Source of the DNA: Mycolicibacterium holsaticum DSM 44478 = JCM 12374
GTDB taxonomy: Bacteria > Actinomycetota > Actinomycetes > Mycobacteriales > Mycobacteriaceae
Length of the DNA stretch: 64,000 bases
Direction of reading: 5' to 3'
Assembly (NCBI RefSeq): GCF_019645835.1
Contig: NZ_CP080998.1
Span: 1,426,001 to 1,490,000 of the forward strand
The position numbers were made by a program, and so were the translations under genes. The notes beneath the pieces were generated by a model. That model was not told the origin of the DNA, did not search any database, and saw only the letters and a list, made by a program, of their open reading frames with translations. The number at the start of each line of letters is the position of its first letter. Position 1 is the stretch's first letter. Shown here piece by piece: positions 17,042 through 26,558 of this stretch.

Positions 17042-17814
17042 TGGTCTTGCTGAACACGTCGGTGATCGGCAAGCCGGCACGCGCCGTCGGTGGGTTCTTC
17101 GCCATGTCGCTGGACACTCTGGTGCTCATTCCACGCAAACCGTTCGCGTGGCGGGAGTTCTTGCTGCAATCGTGGTTCGTGGCGCGGGTTTCGCTGTTGC
17201 CGACGTTGATGCTGGCGGTGCCGTTCATGGTGCTGCTGATGTTCACCTTCAACATTTTGTTGCTGGAGTTCGGTGCCGCAGATTTTTCCGGCACAGGCGC
17301 AGCGTACGGAGCGGTGACGCAGTTAGGTCCCGTGGTGACCGTCCTGGTGATATCCGGTGCGGGAGCAACGGCGATGTGCGCGGACCTCGGAGCGAGGACG
17401 ATACGTGAAGAGTTGGACGCCCTTCGCGTGATGGGCATCAACCCCATCCAGGCGCTCGTGGTGCCGCGGGTGTTGGCGGCGACCTTCGTGTCTACGTTGC
17501 TGTCCTCAGTGGTGGTACTGGTCGGGATCTGCGGCGGGTTCTTCTTCTCGGTGTACGTCCAGCACGTGACCCCGGGCGCGTTCGCGGCGGGGCTGACGTT
17601 GTTGACCGGCTTGGCAGATGTGCTGATCTCGCTGGTGAAGGCCGCGCTTTTCGGCTTGGCGGCCGGGCTGATCGCCTGCTACAAGGGTATTTCGGTCGGC
17701 GGCGGGCCGGCGGGTGTGGGTAACGCGGTCAACGAGACGGTCGTGTACACGTTCGTGGCGTTGTTCGCGATCAACGTGATCGCGACCGCGGTAGGCGTCG
17801 AGGCGACGACGTGA
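17041..17814 (+). CDS. yrbEA: YrbEA / MlaE-type permease of Mce system
   Basis: About 257 residues from ATG 17041 (GTG 17038 is an alternative). Five to six hydrophobic segments and the permease signature IREELDALRVMGINPIQALVVPR, plus GLIACYKGISVGGGPAGVGNAVN, identify the MlaE/YrbE family. With YrbEB it forms the inner-membrane channel through which MceA-F deliver lipid, powered by an MceG ATPase encoded elsewhere. The next gene starts within its stop codon (GTGA), typical of mce operons. Confidence 0.92.
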   Translation: MVLLNTSVIGKPARAVGGFFAMSLDTLVLIPRKPFAWREFLLQSWFVARVSLLPTLMLAVPFMVLLMFTFNILLLEFGAADFSGTGAAYGAVTQLGPVVTVLVISGAGATAMCADLGARTIREELDALRVMGINPIQALVVPRVLAATFVSTLLSSVVVLVGICGGFFFSVYVQHVTPGAFAAGLTLLTGLADVLISLVKAALFGLAAGLIACYKGISVGGGPAGVGNAVNETVVYTFVALFAINVIATAVGVEATT

Positions 17815-18665
17815 CCGTCGGTGTCCCGAGTACTCGGTTTCCGCGCCTGAGACGCACCGCGCGCGGTTGGGTCGCGGGGTTGAGCCGCATCGGTGTGCAG
17901 ACAGAGTTTTACGGCCGCACATTGGGTTCCATCGGCGATGCGTTCGTGCACTATCGGGTAGAGATCATCCGGTTGATCGCCCAGATGGGTTTGGGCGCGG
18001 GAGCGTTGGCTGTCATCGGCGGCACGGTCGTCATCGTCGGATTCTTGACGGTGACCACCGGCGCACTGGTGGCGGTCCAGGGCTACAACCAATTCGCCGA
18101 GGTCGGGGTGGAGGCGCTGACCGGCTTCGCATCGGCGTATTTCAACGTGCGACTGATCGCGCCGTTGACCGCTGGAATCGGGTTGGCCGCAACGATCGGA
18201 GCTGGGGCCACCGCGCAACTGGGCGCCATGCGCATCAACGAGGAGATCGACGCCCTGGAGGTGATGGGGATCCGGTCGGTCGCCTACCTGGCGTCCGCGC
18301 GGGTGGTGGCCGGGGTGATCGTGGTGATCCCGTTGTACTGCGTGGCGGTCCTCATGTCGTTCCTGTCCGCACGTTTCGGCACAACGGCGGTTTACGGGCA
18401 GTCGACGGGTGTGTACGACCACTATTTCAACACCTTCTTGAACCCAATCGATCTGATCTGGTCGTTCCTGTTGGCGGTCACCATGGCAACGGTCATCATG
18501 CTGGTGCACACGTACTACGGCTTCACCGCCTCTGGCGGCCCTGCTGGTGTGGGCGAGGCAGTAGGGCGCGCGGTGCGAACATCGCTGGTGTCCTCCTCGC
18601 TGGCGGTGTTGTGTGTATCGCTGGCCATCTACGGTCAGTCCGGCCATTTCAACCTGTCGGGGTAG
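17811..18665 (+). CDS. yrbEB: YrbEB / MlaE-type permease of Mce system
   Basis: 284 residues starting GTG 17811. The hydrophobic pattern and INEEIDALEVMGIRSVAYLASAR and GGPAGVGEAVGRAVR are standard for the second YrbE permease. It pairs with YrbEA in the cytoplasmic membrane. The gene overlaps yrbEA by 4 bp and is followed after 4 bp by mceA. Confidence 0.92.
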   Translation: MTVGVPSTRFPRLRRTARGWVAGLSRIGVQTEFYGRTLGSIGDAFVHYRVEIIRLIAQMGLGAGALAVIGGTVVIVGFLTVTTGALVAVQGYNQFAEVGVEALTGFASAYFNVRLIAPLTAGIGLAATIGAGATAQLGAMRINEEIDALEVMGIRSVAYLASARVVAGVIVVIPLYCVAVLMSFLSARFGTTAVYGQSTGVYDHYFNTFLNPIDLIWSFLLAVTMATVIMLVHTYYGFTASGGPAGVGEAVGRAVRTSLVSSSLAVLCVSLAIYGQSGHFNLSG

Positions 18666-18669
18666 CGGC

Positions 18670-19962
18670 GTGGCGACCGGATCTGGCCAGCGCCGTATCA
18701 ACCCCTTGTGGTGGACAGCTTTGTTGGTCGTGTTCTGTGTGTTGTTCGTCTTACTTTCGTCGGCCCTGTTCGCCGAGAAATTCCGATCGTTCGTCCCGGT
18801 GACGCTGACATCGCAGCGCTCGGGATTGGTGATGGAGTCCGGCGCCAAGGTGAAGATGCGCGGCGTGCAGGTCGGTCGTGTCGCCGGCATCGAAGCGGGC
18901 AGACGCCCGGTGCGCATGAAGCTGGAGTTGTACCCGGATCAGGTCAAGTTCATCCCGGCCAACGTAACAGCCGAGATCCGGGCAACCACCGTGTTCGGCG
19001 CCAAATACGTGGATTTGATCTACCCGGAACACCCCAGCGCCGAACGGCTTTCAGCTGGCGCCGAGTTGATCTCCCGAAATGTCAGCACCGAGGTCAACAC
19101 GGTGTTTCAGAACCTGCTCAACGTGCTGCGCAATGTCGACCCGCCGAAGCTGAACGCTGTGTTGAGTGCCATGGCTGACGGGGTCGAAGGGCAAGGCGAG
19201 CGGATCGGACGCGCCACGACCGATGCGAACCACGTACTCATGGCGGTCAACCCACGGATGGACACCGTGGCGCGGGACTGGCGCGCGTTGCGGGGATTCG
19301 CCGATACCTACGATGCAGCGGCCGAAGATATCCTGACCGTACTGGATGCGGTGAGTGCGACGAGCACCACGATCAGCACGCGTGCAGCCGAGCTGAACGG
19401 GTTGCTATTAGCGGTGGCGGGATTCGGCCGGGTGGGCGTTGAAGCCGTCGCACCAGGCCACGACAACATGATTCGTGCGATCAACGTCGCCGAACCCACG
19501 ACCGGGCTGTTGATGAAGTACAACCCCGAGTTCACCTGCATGTTGGTCGGCGCCAAGTGGTGGCTGGACAATGGTGGGTACGCCGCCTTCGGCGGCAACG
19601 GTAAGTCACTGATCATTGACACGTCGATTCTGCTGGGCGACAACCCATATCGCTACCCAGACCACCTGCCCATCGTGGCGGCCAAGGGCGGGCCCGGCGG
19701 ACGACCGGGGTGCGGCTCGCTGCCGGACGCATCGAAGAACTTCCCGGTGCGCCAGTTGGTCACCAACACCGGGTGGGGTACCGGTCAGGACATCCGGTCG
19801 AATCCCGGTATCGGGCACCCGTGGTGGGTGAACTACTTCCCCGTAACCCGGGCGGTGCCCCAACCCCCCGGTATGGATCCACAACGTCCACCACCGGCCA
19901 GCGGTCCGATACCACCCCCAGAGGCACCTCTGGCGGCAGGCAGCAGGGGTTCAACGCCATGA
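18670..19962 (+). CDS. mceA: MceA-type substrate-binding protein
   Basis: 430 residues from GTG 18670. An N-terminal membrane anchor (about residues 12-32) is followed by an MCE domain beginning LTSQRSGLVMESGAKVKMRGVQ VGRVAGIEAG, then helical segments and a Pro-rich tail. MceA-F proteins assemble into a periplasm-spanning tube for lipid passage. The first Mce protein of the operon; stop overlaps mceB start by ATGA. Confidence 0.9.
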   Translation: MATGSGQRRINPLWWTALLVVFCVLFVLLSSALFAEKFRSFVPVTLTSQRSGLVMESGAKVKMRGVQVGRVAGIEAGRRPVRMKLELYPDQVKFIPANVTAEIRATTVFGAKYVDLIYPEHPSAERLSAGAELISRNVSTEVNTVFQNLLNVLRNVDPPKLNAVLSAMADGVEGQGERIGRATTDANHVLMAVNPRMDTVARDWRALRGFADTYDAAAEDILTVLDAVSATSTTISTRAAELNGLLLAVAGFGRVGVEAVAPGHDNMIRAINVAEPTTGLLMKYNPEFTCMLVGAKWWLDNGGYAAFGGNGKSLIIDTSILLGDNPYRYPDHLPIVAAKGGPGGRPGCGSLPDASKNFPVRQLVTNTGWGTGQDIRSNPGIGHPWWVNYFPVTRAVPQPPGMDPQRPPPASGPIPPPEAPLAAGSRGSTP

Positions 19963-20987
19963 CAGACAACCTTTTCGGCGCGGTGTGGCGCCTCACCCTT
20001 TTCGTAGTGGTGTGCGTGCTCGGCACCTTTGCGGTGATAATGGTGTTCGGAGAGTTGCGGTTTCAAGCCGAAAAAACCTACCGCGCCGAGTTTGCCAACG
20101 TCAGTGGCCTCGAAGAAGGAAACTTCGTGCGCATTGCCGGCGTTGAGGTCGGCAAAGTAAACGAGATCTCGATCAGTCCCGAGGCGACCGCGCTGGTCGA
20201 GTTCTCGGCAGATGACAGCGTCGTGTTGACCGAAGCCACCAGGGCGTCGATTCGCTACGACAACCTGATCGGCGGTCGCTATCTCGAGCTGCGCGACGGC
20301 GTCGGTTCCGTTCAACGACTCCAGCCCGGTCAGACGATTCCGATGAATCACACCGAACCCGCGCTCGACCTCGACGCGCTGATCGGCGGCTTTCGTCCGC
20401 TCTTTCAGGCGCTCGACCCGGTTCAGGTCAACGCGCTGTCGTCGCAGTTGATCCAGGCGTTCCAAGGTCAGGGCGCGACGATCAGTTCTTTTCTCGCCCA
20501 GACTGCTTCGGTGACCAACACGTTGGCGGACCGTGATTCGCTCATCGGTCAGGTCATCGTCAATCTCAACACGGTGCTCGGATCGCTTGGAGACCAAACC
20601 GACCAGTTCGCCACGGCGATCGACTCGGTATCTGAGCTCGTGGGCGGGCTGGCCGACCAGAAAGCCGAGATCAGCTCCGGAGTGGCCCACATCAGTACCG
20701 GTGCGGCGTCGTTGACGGATCTGCTCAGTCGGGCGGGACCGGCGGTGCCGAAAGTTGTGCACGAGATGGATCGGACAGCCGGAATCGTTGTGGCCGACCA
20801 TGAATATTTCGACCATCTGCTGAAGACCCTGCCCGATGCCTATCAGGCCATCAACCGGCTGGGACTCTACGGGGATTTCTTCAGCTTCTACCTATGCGAC
20901 GTGGTACTCAAGCTCAACGGGAAGGGCGGTCAACCTGTGTACGTGAAGTTGGCCGGTCAGGACACGGGCCGGTGCACGGCGAAATGA
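19959..20987 (+). CDS. mceB: MceB-type protein
   Basis: 342 residues from ATG 19959, chosen because it overlaps the mceA stop. N-terminal membrane segment (LTLFVVVCVLGTFAVIMVF), MCE domain with FANVSGLEEGNFVRIAGVEVG and DNLIGGRYLELRDG, then a long helical region. It lacks the Pro-rich tail seen in MceA and MceC, and ends with a two-Cys segment (YLCDVVLK, TGRCTAK), a common MceB feature. Confidence 0.9.
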   Translation: MTDNLFGAVWRLTLFVVVCVLGTFAVIMVFGELRFQAEKTYRAEFANVSGLEEGNFVRIAGVEVGKVNEISISPEATALVEFSADDSVVLTEATRASIRYDNLIGGRYLELRDGVGSVQRLQPGQTIPMNHTEPALDLDALIGGFRPLFQALDPVQVNALSSQLIQAFQGQGATISSFLAQTASVTNTLADRDSLIGQVIVNLNTVLGSLGDQTDQFATAIDSVSELVGGLADQKAEISSGVAHISTGAASLTDLLSRAGPAVPKVVHEMDRTAGIVVADHEYFDHLLKTLPDAYQAINRLGLYGDFFSFYLCDVVLKLNGKGGQPVYVKLAGQDTGRCTAK

Positions 20988-22282
20988 AATCCTTCTCCGA
21001 ACGCAACCCGGTCATCATCGCCGCCATCGGCGTCGGGGTGGTCGCCGCGGCCGTCACCGGCTCATTGCAGTACAAGAAGCTGCCGTTCTTCGATTCCTCG
21101 GCACAGTATTCGGCGTACTTCGCTGAAGCCAGCGGGCTTCCCGCAGGTGCGGCCGTCCAGGTCGCCGGCTTCAAGGTGGGTGAGGTGTCCTCGGTGAAAT
21201 TGGACGGCCCCAAGGTACTGGTCACCTTCGACGTGCGGCGAGATGTCCGGTTGGGTGATCGCACCGAAGCCATGGTCAAGACCAAGAGCCTGCTGGGCGC
21301 CAAAGTGCTGGAAGTCGTGCCACGCGGGAAGAACGCCCTTACCGCGCCTATTCCGCTGGATCGCACCATCCCGGCCTATCAGTTGCCTGACGCGCTGGGG
21401 GATCTGACCGCGGCGGTCAGCGGACTCGACACCGACGCGGTAAGCACAGCGTTGGAAACCTTGGCAGAGACCTTCCGCGACACCCCACCGGATCTGCAGA
21501 TCGCCGTCTCGGGTGTGGCCCGGTTCTCGAAGACCCTCAACGAGCGCGATCAACAGCTGCGCGACCTGCTGGCCAACGCCAACAAGGCAGCCACCGTGCT
21601 GGGTGAGCGCAGCCAACAGGTGGTCGGCCTGATCGCCGACACCGACGCGTTGTTGGTGGCGTTGCAGGATCAGGGCGCGGGACTCGACCATCTCGGCGTC
21701 AACATCTCGGGGTTGGCCAACCAGGTGTCGGCCGTCGTCAACGACAACCACGAGCAGTTGCGTCCCATGCTCGACAAGCTCAACGGTGCTCTGACGATCA
21801 TCGACAACCGCAAGGAGCAGATTCAGAAGTCCGTCAAGATGTTGAACGTATATGCCCTGTCGCTCGGAGAGTCGGTGTCCTCGGGCCCGTTCTTCAAGGC
21901 CTACGTCGCCAACCTGCTGCCAGGACAGTTCGTGCAACCTTTCGTCGAGGCGGCCTTCTCGGACCTGGGGCTCGATCCCAATGTATTGCTGCCATCGCAG
22001 CGCACCGACCCCCAGATCGGTCAACCGGGCACACCGGCTCTCCCAGTTCCGTACCCGCGAACGGGGCAGGGCGGTGCACCGAATCTGACGTTACCCGAAG
22101 CGATCACGGGCAACCCCGCTGATCCACGCTATCCCTACCGCGAGCCGGCTGCTGCCCCGCCGCCGGGCGGTCCGCCACCCGGGCCTCCCGCGGAGTCTCC
22201 GGCCGGAGCCGTGCCAACGCCCGCGCCCGCGGACCTTCCCGGGCCGGCCGAGGCCTCCCCGCCGATGGGCGGTGGCCAATGA
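20984..22282 (+). CDS. mceC: MceC-type protein
   Basis: 432 residues from ATG 20984, overlapping the mceB stop (ATGA). Membrane anchor (PVIIAAIGVGVVAAAVTG), MCE domain (AEASGLPAGAAVQVAGFKVG, KTKSLLGAKVLEVVPRG), a long alpha-helical part and a C-terminal Pro/Ala/Gly-rich tail of about 60 residues typical of MceC and MceD. Part of the lipid-import tube. Confidence 0.9.
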   Translation: MKSFSERNPVIIAAIGVGVVAAAVTGSLQYKKLPFFDSSAQYSAYFAEASGLPAGAAVQVAGFKVGEVSSVKLDGPKVLVTFDVRRDVRLGDRTEAMVKTKSLLGAKVLEVVPRGKNALTAPIPLDRTIPAYQLPDALGDLTAAVSGLDTDAVSTALETLAETFRDTPPDLQIAVSGVARFSKTLNERDQQLRDLLANANKAATVLGERSQQVVGLIADTDALLVALQDQGAGLDHLGVNISGLANQVSAVVNDNHEQLRPMLDKLNGALTIIDNRKEQIQKSVKMLNVYALSLGESVSSGPFFKAYVANLLPGQFVQPFVEAAFSDLGLDPNVLLPSQRTDPQIGQPGTPALPVPYPRTGQGGAPNLTLPEAITGNPADPRYPYREPAAAPPPGGPPPGPPAESPAGAVPTPAPADLPGPAEASPPMGGGQ

Positions 22283-23580
22283 GTCGTACCGCCAGTGTCC
22301 GAGTCGCCCTCGCGATCGTCTTCGTGCTCAGTTTGATCGGGGGAGTGGTCACCGTCAACGGTTCGGCGAAGGCCGGACGAACCCACGTGACAGCGTATTT
22401 CGCCAACAGCAACGGTATATTCCCCGGTGACGACGTGGTGATTCTCGGTGTCCGGGTCGGCGAGATCGACACGATCGAGCCACTTCCCGGCCGGGCCAAG
22501 GTCAGCTTCTGGTTCGACGACACCTACCAGGTTCCGGCGGACGTCAAGGCCGTGATCCTCTCGCCCCAGCTGATCACGTCTCGAGCCATCCAACTCACGC
22601 CGGTCTACACCGGAGGCCCGGTGTTGCGTACCGGCGAGGTGATCCCGCTGGCGCGAACTGCCGTCCCCGTCGAGTGGGATGATTTTCGTCAACAACTGGA
22701 AAGGCTCGCGCACATGCTGCAGCCGACCCAACCAGGGGGAGCCAGTCCGCTCGGGGAGTTCATCAACACGGCTGCCGACAACTTGCGGGGTCAGGGCATG
22801 AACATCCGGGACTCCATCATCGAACTATCGCAGGTGTTTTCGACCCTCGGCGATCACAGCCAAGACATCTTCTCCACAGTGAGGAACCTCGCGACCCTGG
22901 TGTCGGCGCTTCAGTCGAGCACCGTGCTCATGCGTGAACTCAACCTCAACCTGGCATCGGTGACCGCGCTGTTGGCCAACGAAGGAAACGAACTCGGCCA
23001 GATGTTCGTCGACGTCGACAACGTTGCCGGGGCGGTGGACAGCTTTGTTGCCGACAATCGTGAGGCGCTCGGTACCACCTCGGATAGGTTGACGTCGATC
23101 TCACAAGCGGTGGCGGACAGCATCGACGACGTCAAACAGACGCTGCACGTCGGCCCGACCGCCTTTCAGAACTTCGTCAACATCTACGAACCCGCGCACG
23201 CCTCACTGACCGGGGCGCTGGCGATCAACAACTTCTCGGACCCCATTACGTTCCTGTGCGGGGCCATCCAGGCCGCATCGCGGCTGCGGGCCGAACAGGC
23301 GGCCAAACTCTGCGTGCAGTATCTCGCGCCGATCGTCAAGAACCGCCAATACAACTTCCCGCCGATCGGGCTCAACCCTTTCGTCAACGCACAGGCCCGG
23401 CCGAACGAAGTGACATACAGCGAGGACTGGCTGCGTCCGGGCTACCCGCCATCGCCGCCGCCTGCTCCCGGTCCGTCGTCGCCCGCCGAGATGCCAACCA
23501 CAGCGGGCGATGCGGCGGCGGCGACCGATCCCGCTGACGGGTTGCCCGGACTCATGGTCGTGCCTGGCGGTGGATCATGA
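22279..23580 (+). CDS. mceD: MceD-type protein
   Basis: 433 residues, start overlapping the mceC stop by 4 bp. Membrane anchor (VALAIVFVLSLIGGVVTV), MCE domain (FANSNGIFPGDDVVILGVRVG, LSPQLITSRAIQLTPVYTGG), helical region and a Pro-rich, low-complexity end. The typical fourth Mce protein. Confidence 0.9.
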   Translation: MSRTASVRVALAIVFVLSLIGGVVTVNGSAKAGRTHVTAYFANSNGIFPGDDVVILGVRVGEIDTIEPLPGRAKVSFWFDDTYQVPADVKAVILSPQLITSRAIQLTPVYTGGPVLRTGEVIPLARTAVPVEWDDFRQQLERLAHMLQPTQPGGASPLGEFINTAADNLRGQGMNIRDSIIELSQVFSTLGDHSQDIFSTVRNLATLVSALQSSTVLMRELNLNLASVTALLANEGNELGQMFVDVDNVAGAVDSFVADNREALGTTSDRLTSISQAVADSIDDVKQTLHVGPTAFQNFVNIYEPAHASLTGALAINNFSDPITFLCGAIQAASRLRAEQAAKLCVQYLAPIVKNRQYNFPPIGLNPFVNAQARPNEVTYSEDWLRPGYPPSPPPAPGPSSPAEMPTTAGDAAAATDPADGLPGLMVVPGGGS

Positions 23581-24716
23581 CGCGAAACCAGCTACGCCAC
23601 AGCGTGATAAGCGCCGTGCTGATGTTGACCGTCGTTGCCCTGGCCGGCTGCGGATGGCGCGGGGTGAACTCGCTGCGACTGCCGGGCACCGAAGGCGACG
23701 GTCCCGGCGCCTACGAGGTCCAGGCGCAGTTGCCCGACGTCATCAACATCCAGCAGAATTCCCGGGTCCGCGTCGGTGACGTCACCGTCGGCAACGTCAC
23801 CAAGATCGAAAGACAAGGCTGGCATGCGCTGACCACATTGAGGCTCAACGCCGATGTCGACCTCCCGGGCAACGTCACCGCCAAGGTGGGCCAGACAAGT
23901 CTGTTGGGCTCCATACACATCGAACTGGCCACCCCGACCGATGAGCCGCCCGAAGGCAAGCTGCGTCAGGGCTCACTGATCCCGCTGTCGCGGGGCTCGG
24001 TCTACCCCACCACCGAACAGACACTGGCGGCTATCTCGCTGCTCCTGAACGGCGGTGGGATCGGCCGCATCCAAGACATCACAAAGGCATTCTCGACCGC
24101 CTTCGCCGGCCGGGACAAAGACTTACGCAGCTTCGTCGAACAACTCGACCAGTTCGCCGCGAACCTGGATACGCAAAAGCAGGACATCCTCAGCGCCACC
24201 GAGAGCCTCAACAGCCTTGTCGGTAAGGTCGCCGCGCAGAAACCGGTTGTCGATACCGCGCTCCGCGTGATTCCCGACGCGCTGAAGGTGCTCAACGAGC
24301 AGCGTGACCCCTTCGTCGAAGCAGTCGACCAGTTGGGCAAATTCCTTGCGGTGGCGGGCGATGTCTCCGACAAGAGCAAGGACGCGCTGGCCGCCGAACT
24401 CAAACAGCTGGGCCCGGTTCTGGAATCGCTTGCCAATGCGGGACCCGCGCTGACCCGAGCGCTGAGTGCTCTGGCCACCTACCCGTGGCCCAACGAGAAC
24501 ATCCGAAATTGGGTGCGCGGCGATTACGCGAACCTGACGGCGGTGGTCGACCTGACACTGAGTCGAATCGACACCTCACTGTTCACCGGTACCCGGTGGG
24601 AAGGCGACTTGACGGAACTGGAGATGCAGTGGGGCCGCACCATCGGTCAACTCCCCAGCCCCGCTACCGCAGGTAACCCTCTGGTAGTGCCCTATCACCT
24701 CGACCAGGGACCGTGA
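23577..24716 (+). CDS. mceE: MceE-type lipoprotein
   Basis: 379 residues starting at ATG 23577 in ATGA overlap with mceD. The signal peptide ends in the lipobox VALAGC, so the mature protein is a lipid-anchored Mce subunit, as normal for MceE (LprK-type). MCE domain with NIQQNSRVRVGDVTVGNV and GQTSLLGSIHIELATP, then a helical domain. Confidence 0.9.
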   Translation: MTRNQLRHSVISAVLMLTVVALAGCGWRGVNSLRLPGTEGDGPGAYEVQAQLPDVINIQQNSRVRVGDVTVGNVTKIERQGWHALTTLRLNADVDLPGNVTAKVGQTSLLGSIHIELATPTDEPPEGKLRQGSLIPLSRGSVYPTTEQTLAAISLLLNGGGIGRIQDITKAFSTAFAGRDKDLRSFVEQLDQFAANLDTQKQDILSATESLNSLVGKVAAQKPVVDTALRVIPDALKVLNEQRDPFVEAVDQLGKFLAVAGDVSDKSKDALAAELKQLGPVLESLANAGPALTRALSALATYPWPNENIRNWVRGDYANLTAVVDLTLSRIDTSLFTGTRWEGDLTELEMQWGRTIGQLPSPATAGNPLVVPYHLDQGP

Positions 24717-24717
24717 T

Positions 24718-26205
24718 ATGCACCTCCACAAGCGGGTCCGCATTCAGCTGGTGCTCTTCATCGTCATCGCGTTGGTTGCCGGCGCCGTCATGATGTTCGG
24801 ATACGTGAAGCTGCCTGCGCTGCTATTCGGCGTCGGCCGCTACACCGTCACTGTGGAACTGCCTGAGGCCGGAGGCATTTACGACAGCGGCAACGTCACC
24901 TACAGCGGCACCGAAGTCGGGCGTGTCGTGGATGTCCGGCTTACCGACACCGGGGTGGAAGCGGTCCTTTCCCTCAAGTCGAACATCGAGATCCCGTCAG
25001 ATCTCGACGCACAGGTACACAGCCAATCGGCCATCGGCGAGCAGTACATTGCGCTGCAACCGCGCAATGCCACCGCGGCACCACTGAAGAACGGCGACGT
25101 GATCCCGCGGAGTCGCACCTGGGTGCCGCCAAACATCAATTCGGTACTCGACGCGACCAACCGTGGTCTGGAGACCATCCCGCAGGACAACCTGCGCACC
25201 GTGATCGACGAAAGCTACATCGCGCTCGGCGGATTGGGTCCCGACATCGCCCGGTTCGTCAAAGGCTCCACGCAACTTGCCATCGATGCTCGCACCAACC
25301 TCGACCACCTCGTCGGGCTCATCGAACAATCTCAACCTGTACTCGATTCCCAGATCGATACCGCGCCGGCCATCACGGCGTGGGCGGCGAACCTCGCCGC
25401 CATCACCGGCGGACTTCGCGACGCCGACGCGGCCGTGGCCGGGGTCTTCCGAAAAGGGCCGGCGTCGGCGGAACAGGCCCGCGAACTTATGCAGCGCCTG
25501 CAACCGTCAGTGCCGATCCTGATGGCCAACCTCGCCAGCGTCGGAGAGGTCGCCCTCACCTACCAACCCGCGCTGGAGCAGATACTGGTGCTGCTGCCGC
25601 AGGGCGTTGCCAACATGCAGGCCGGGGGGATTCCGAACCTGAACACCAAACAGGACTACAAGGGCGCCTTTCTGGACTTCAACCTCAATCTCAACCTGCC
25701 GCCCCCGTGCACCACCGGCTTTCTGCCCGCACAGCAACGGCGTTCGGCCAGTATCACCGACTACCCGGACGCCCCGAGCGGCGACCTGTACTGCCGCATA
25801 CCTCAGGACTCGATGTTCAATGTCCGCGGCGCGCGAAACTACCCCTGCATCACCCATCCCGGTAAACGGGCTCCGACAGCCAGGATGTGTGAAGGCGACG
25901 AGCAATACGTGGCGCTCAACGCCGGCGACAACTGGAAGGGTGATGCCAACGCCACCCTCTCCGGGCAGGACGTTCCGCAACACTCGGCGGACGCCCAGGC
26001 CCCCGAACCCACCGTCTCCGCCGCTGAACCTGTCCTTGCTCCGGTGCCGGAGGTGCCCCTGATCGTTGGTGCCCAATACGATCCGGCCACCGGCACGTAT
26101 TTGGGGCCCGACGGACGGATCTACACCCAGAGCAACCTGGCTCACAGCGCCAACGGTCGCCAAACATGGCAGACGATGCTGTATCCGTCGCAAGCGGGTC
26201 GCTGA
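24718..26205 (+). CDS. mceF: MceF-type protein
   Basis: 495 residues, starting one base after the mceE stop. Membrane anchor (LVLFIVIALVAGAVMMFG), MCE domain (EAGGIYDSGNVTYSGTEVG, HSQSAIGEQYIALQPRN), helical region, then a Cys-containing, Pro-rich C-terminal domain with YDPATGTYLGPDGRIYTQ near the end, common in MceF. It closes the mce operon; no Mas (Mce-associated) genes follow, and two strong hairpins come next. Confidence 0.9.
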   Translation: MHLHKRVRIQLVLFIVIALVAGAVMMFGYVKLPALLFGVGRYTVTVELPEAGGIYDSGNVTYSGTEVGRVVDVRLTDTGVEAVLSLKSNIEIPSDLDAQVHSQSAIGEQYIALQPRNATAAPLKNGDVIPRSRTWVPPNINSVLDATNRGLETIPQDNLRTVIDESYIALGGLGPDIARFVKGSTQLAIDARTNLDHLVGLIEQSQPVLDSQIDTAPAITAWAANLAAITGGLRDADAAVAGVFRKGPASAEQARELMQRLQPSVPILMANLASVGEVALTYQPALEQILVLLPQGVANMQAGGIPNLNTKQDYKGAFLDFNLNLNLPPPCTTGFLPAQQRRSASITDYPDAPSGDLYCRIPQDSMFNVRGARNYPCITHPGKRAPTARMCEGDEQYVALNAGDNWKGDANATLSGQDVPQHSADAQAPEPTVSAAEPVLAPVPEVPLIVGAQYDPATGTYLGPDGRIYTQSNLAHSANGRQTWQTMLYPSQAGR

Positions 26206-26227
26206 GCGGAGCTGTCGCCGCTGCTGC

Positions 26228-26290
26228 GCTGCCGGTCGGCCGGCAGCCCTTCTCGCCTCGATCACCTCGCACCGACGGCTTCGCCGTCGG
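26228..26290 (+). terminator. Tandem hairpins after mceF
   Basis: Two perfect 8-bp stems: GCTGCCGG/CCGGCAGC around TCGG (26228-26247), and CCGACGGC/GCCGTCGG around TTC (26272-26290). There is no T run, as common for mycobacterial intrinsic terminators. Likely end of the esterase-mce operon. Confidence 0.5.
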
Positions 26291-26313
26291 CTGGAAACGA
26301 ACGGTCGGAGTTA

Positions 26314-26361
26314 GAGTCTGACAGTTGACGTCTAATGGCGGGTGTGGCTATTGTCGGACAT
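26314..26361 (+). promoter_or_regulatory. P450 promoter with two GTCNGAC sites
   Basis: GTCTGAC (26316-26322) precedes TTGACG (26325-26330); after an 18-bp spacer comes TATTGT (26349-26354), and GTCGGAC (26353-26359) overlaps the -10 box. The arrangement mirrors the promoter at 12338. From a start near 26361 the leader to the P450 ATG would be about 198 nt; I see no clear structure in it. Confidence 0.5.
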
Positions 26362-26558
26362 GTGCATTTCGGTCGGTTAGCCGGTGTGTCTGCTCGGACG
26401 GGCTTACACGTGTTGAGTGGTCCGCGCCGTGATGGCCAGTTCGCCGAACAAGCGCGCCTGCAGGGTGATTCGGTGCCGTGCAGCTCGCTACCAACGCCGA
26501 TAGTGAGGACGCGCATTCGCTGTCCACGACGGTGTGACCACCGCAAAGGAGAAACTGC

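Noticed and set aside
22083..22279. Pro-rich tail of MceC as a separate gene
   Set aside because: Continuous with MceC and typical of MceC/MceD C-termini.
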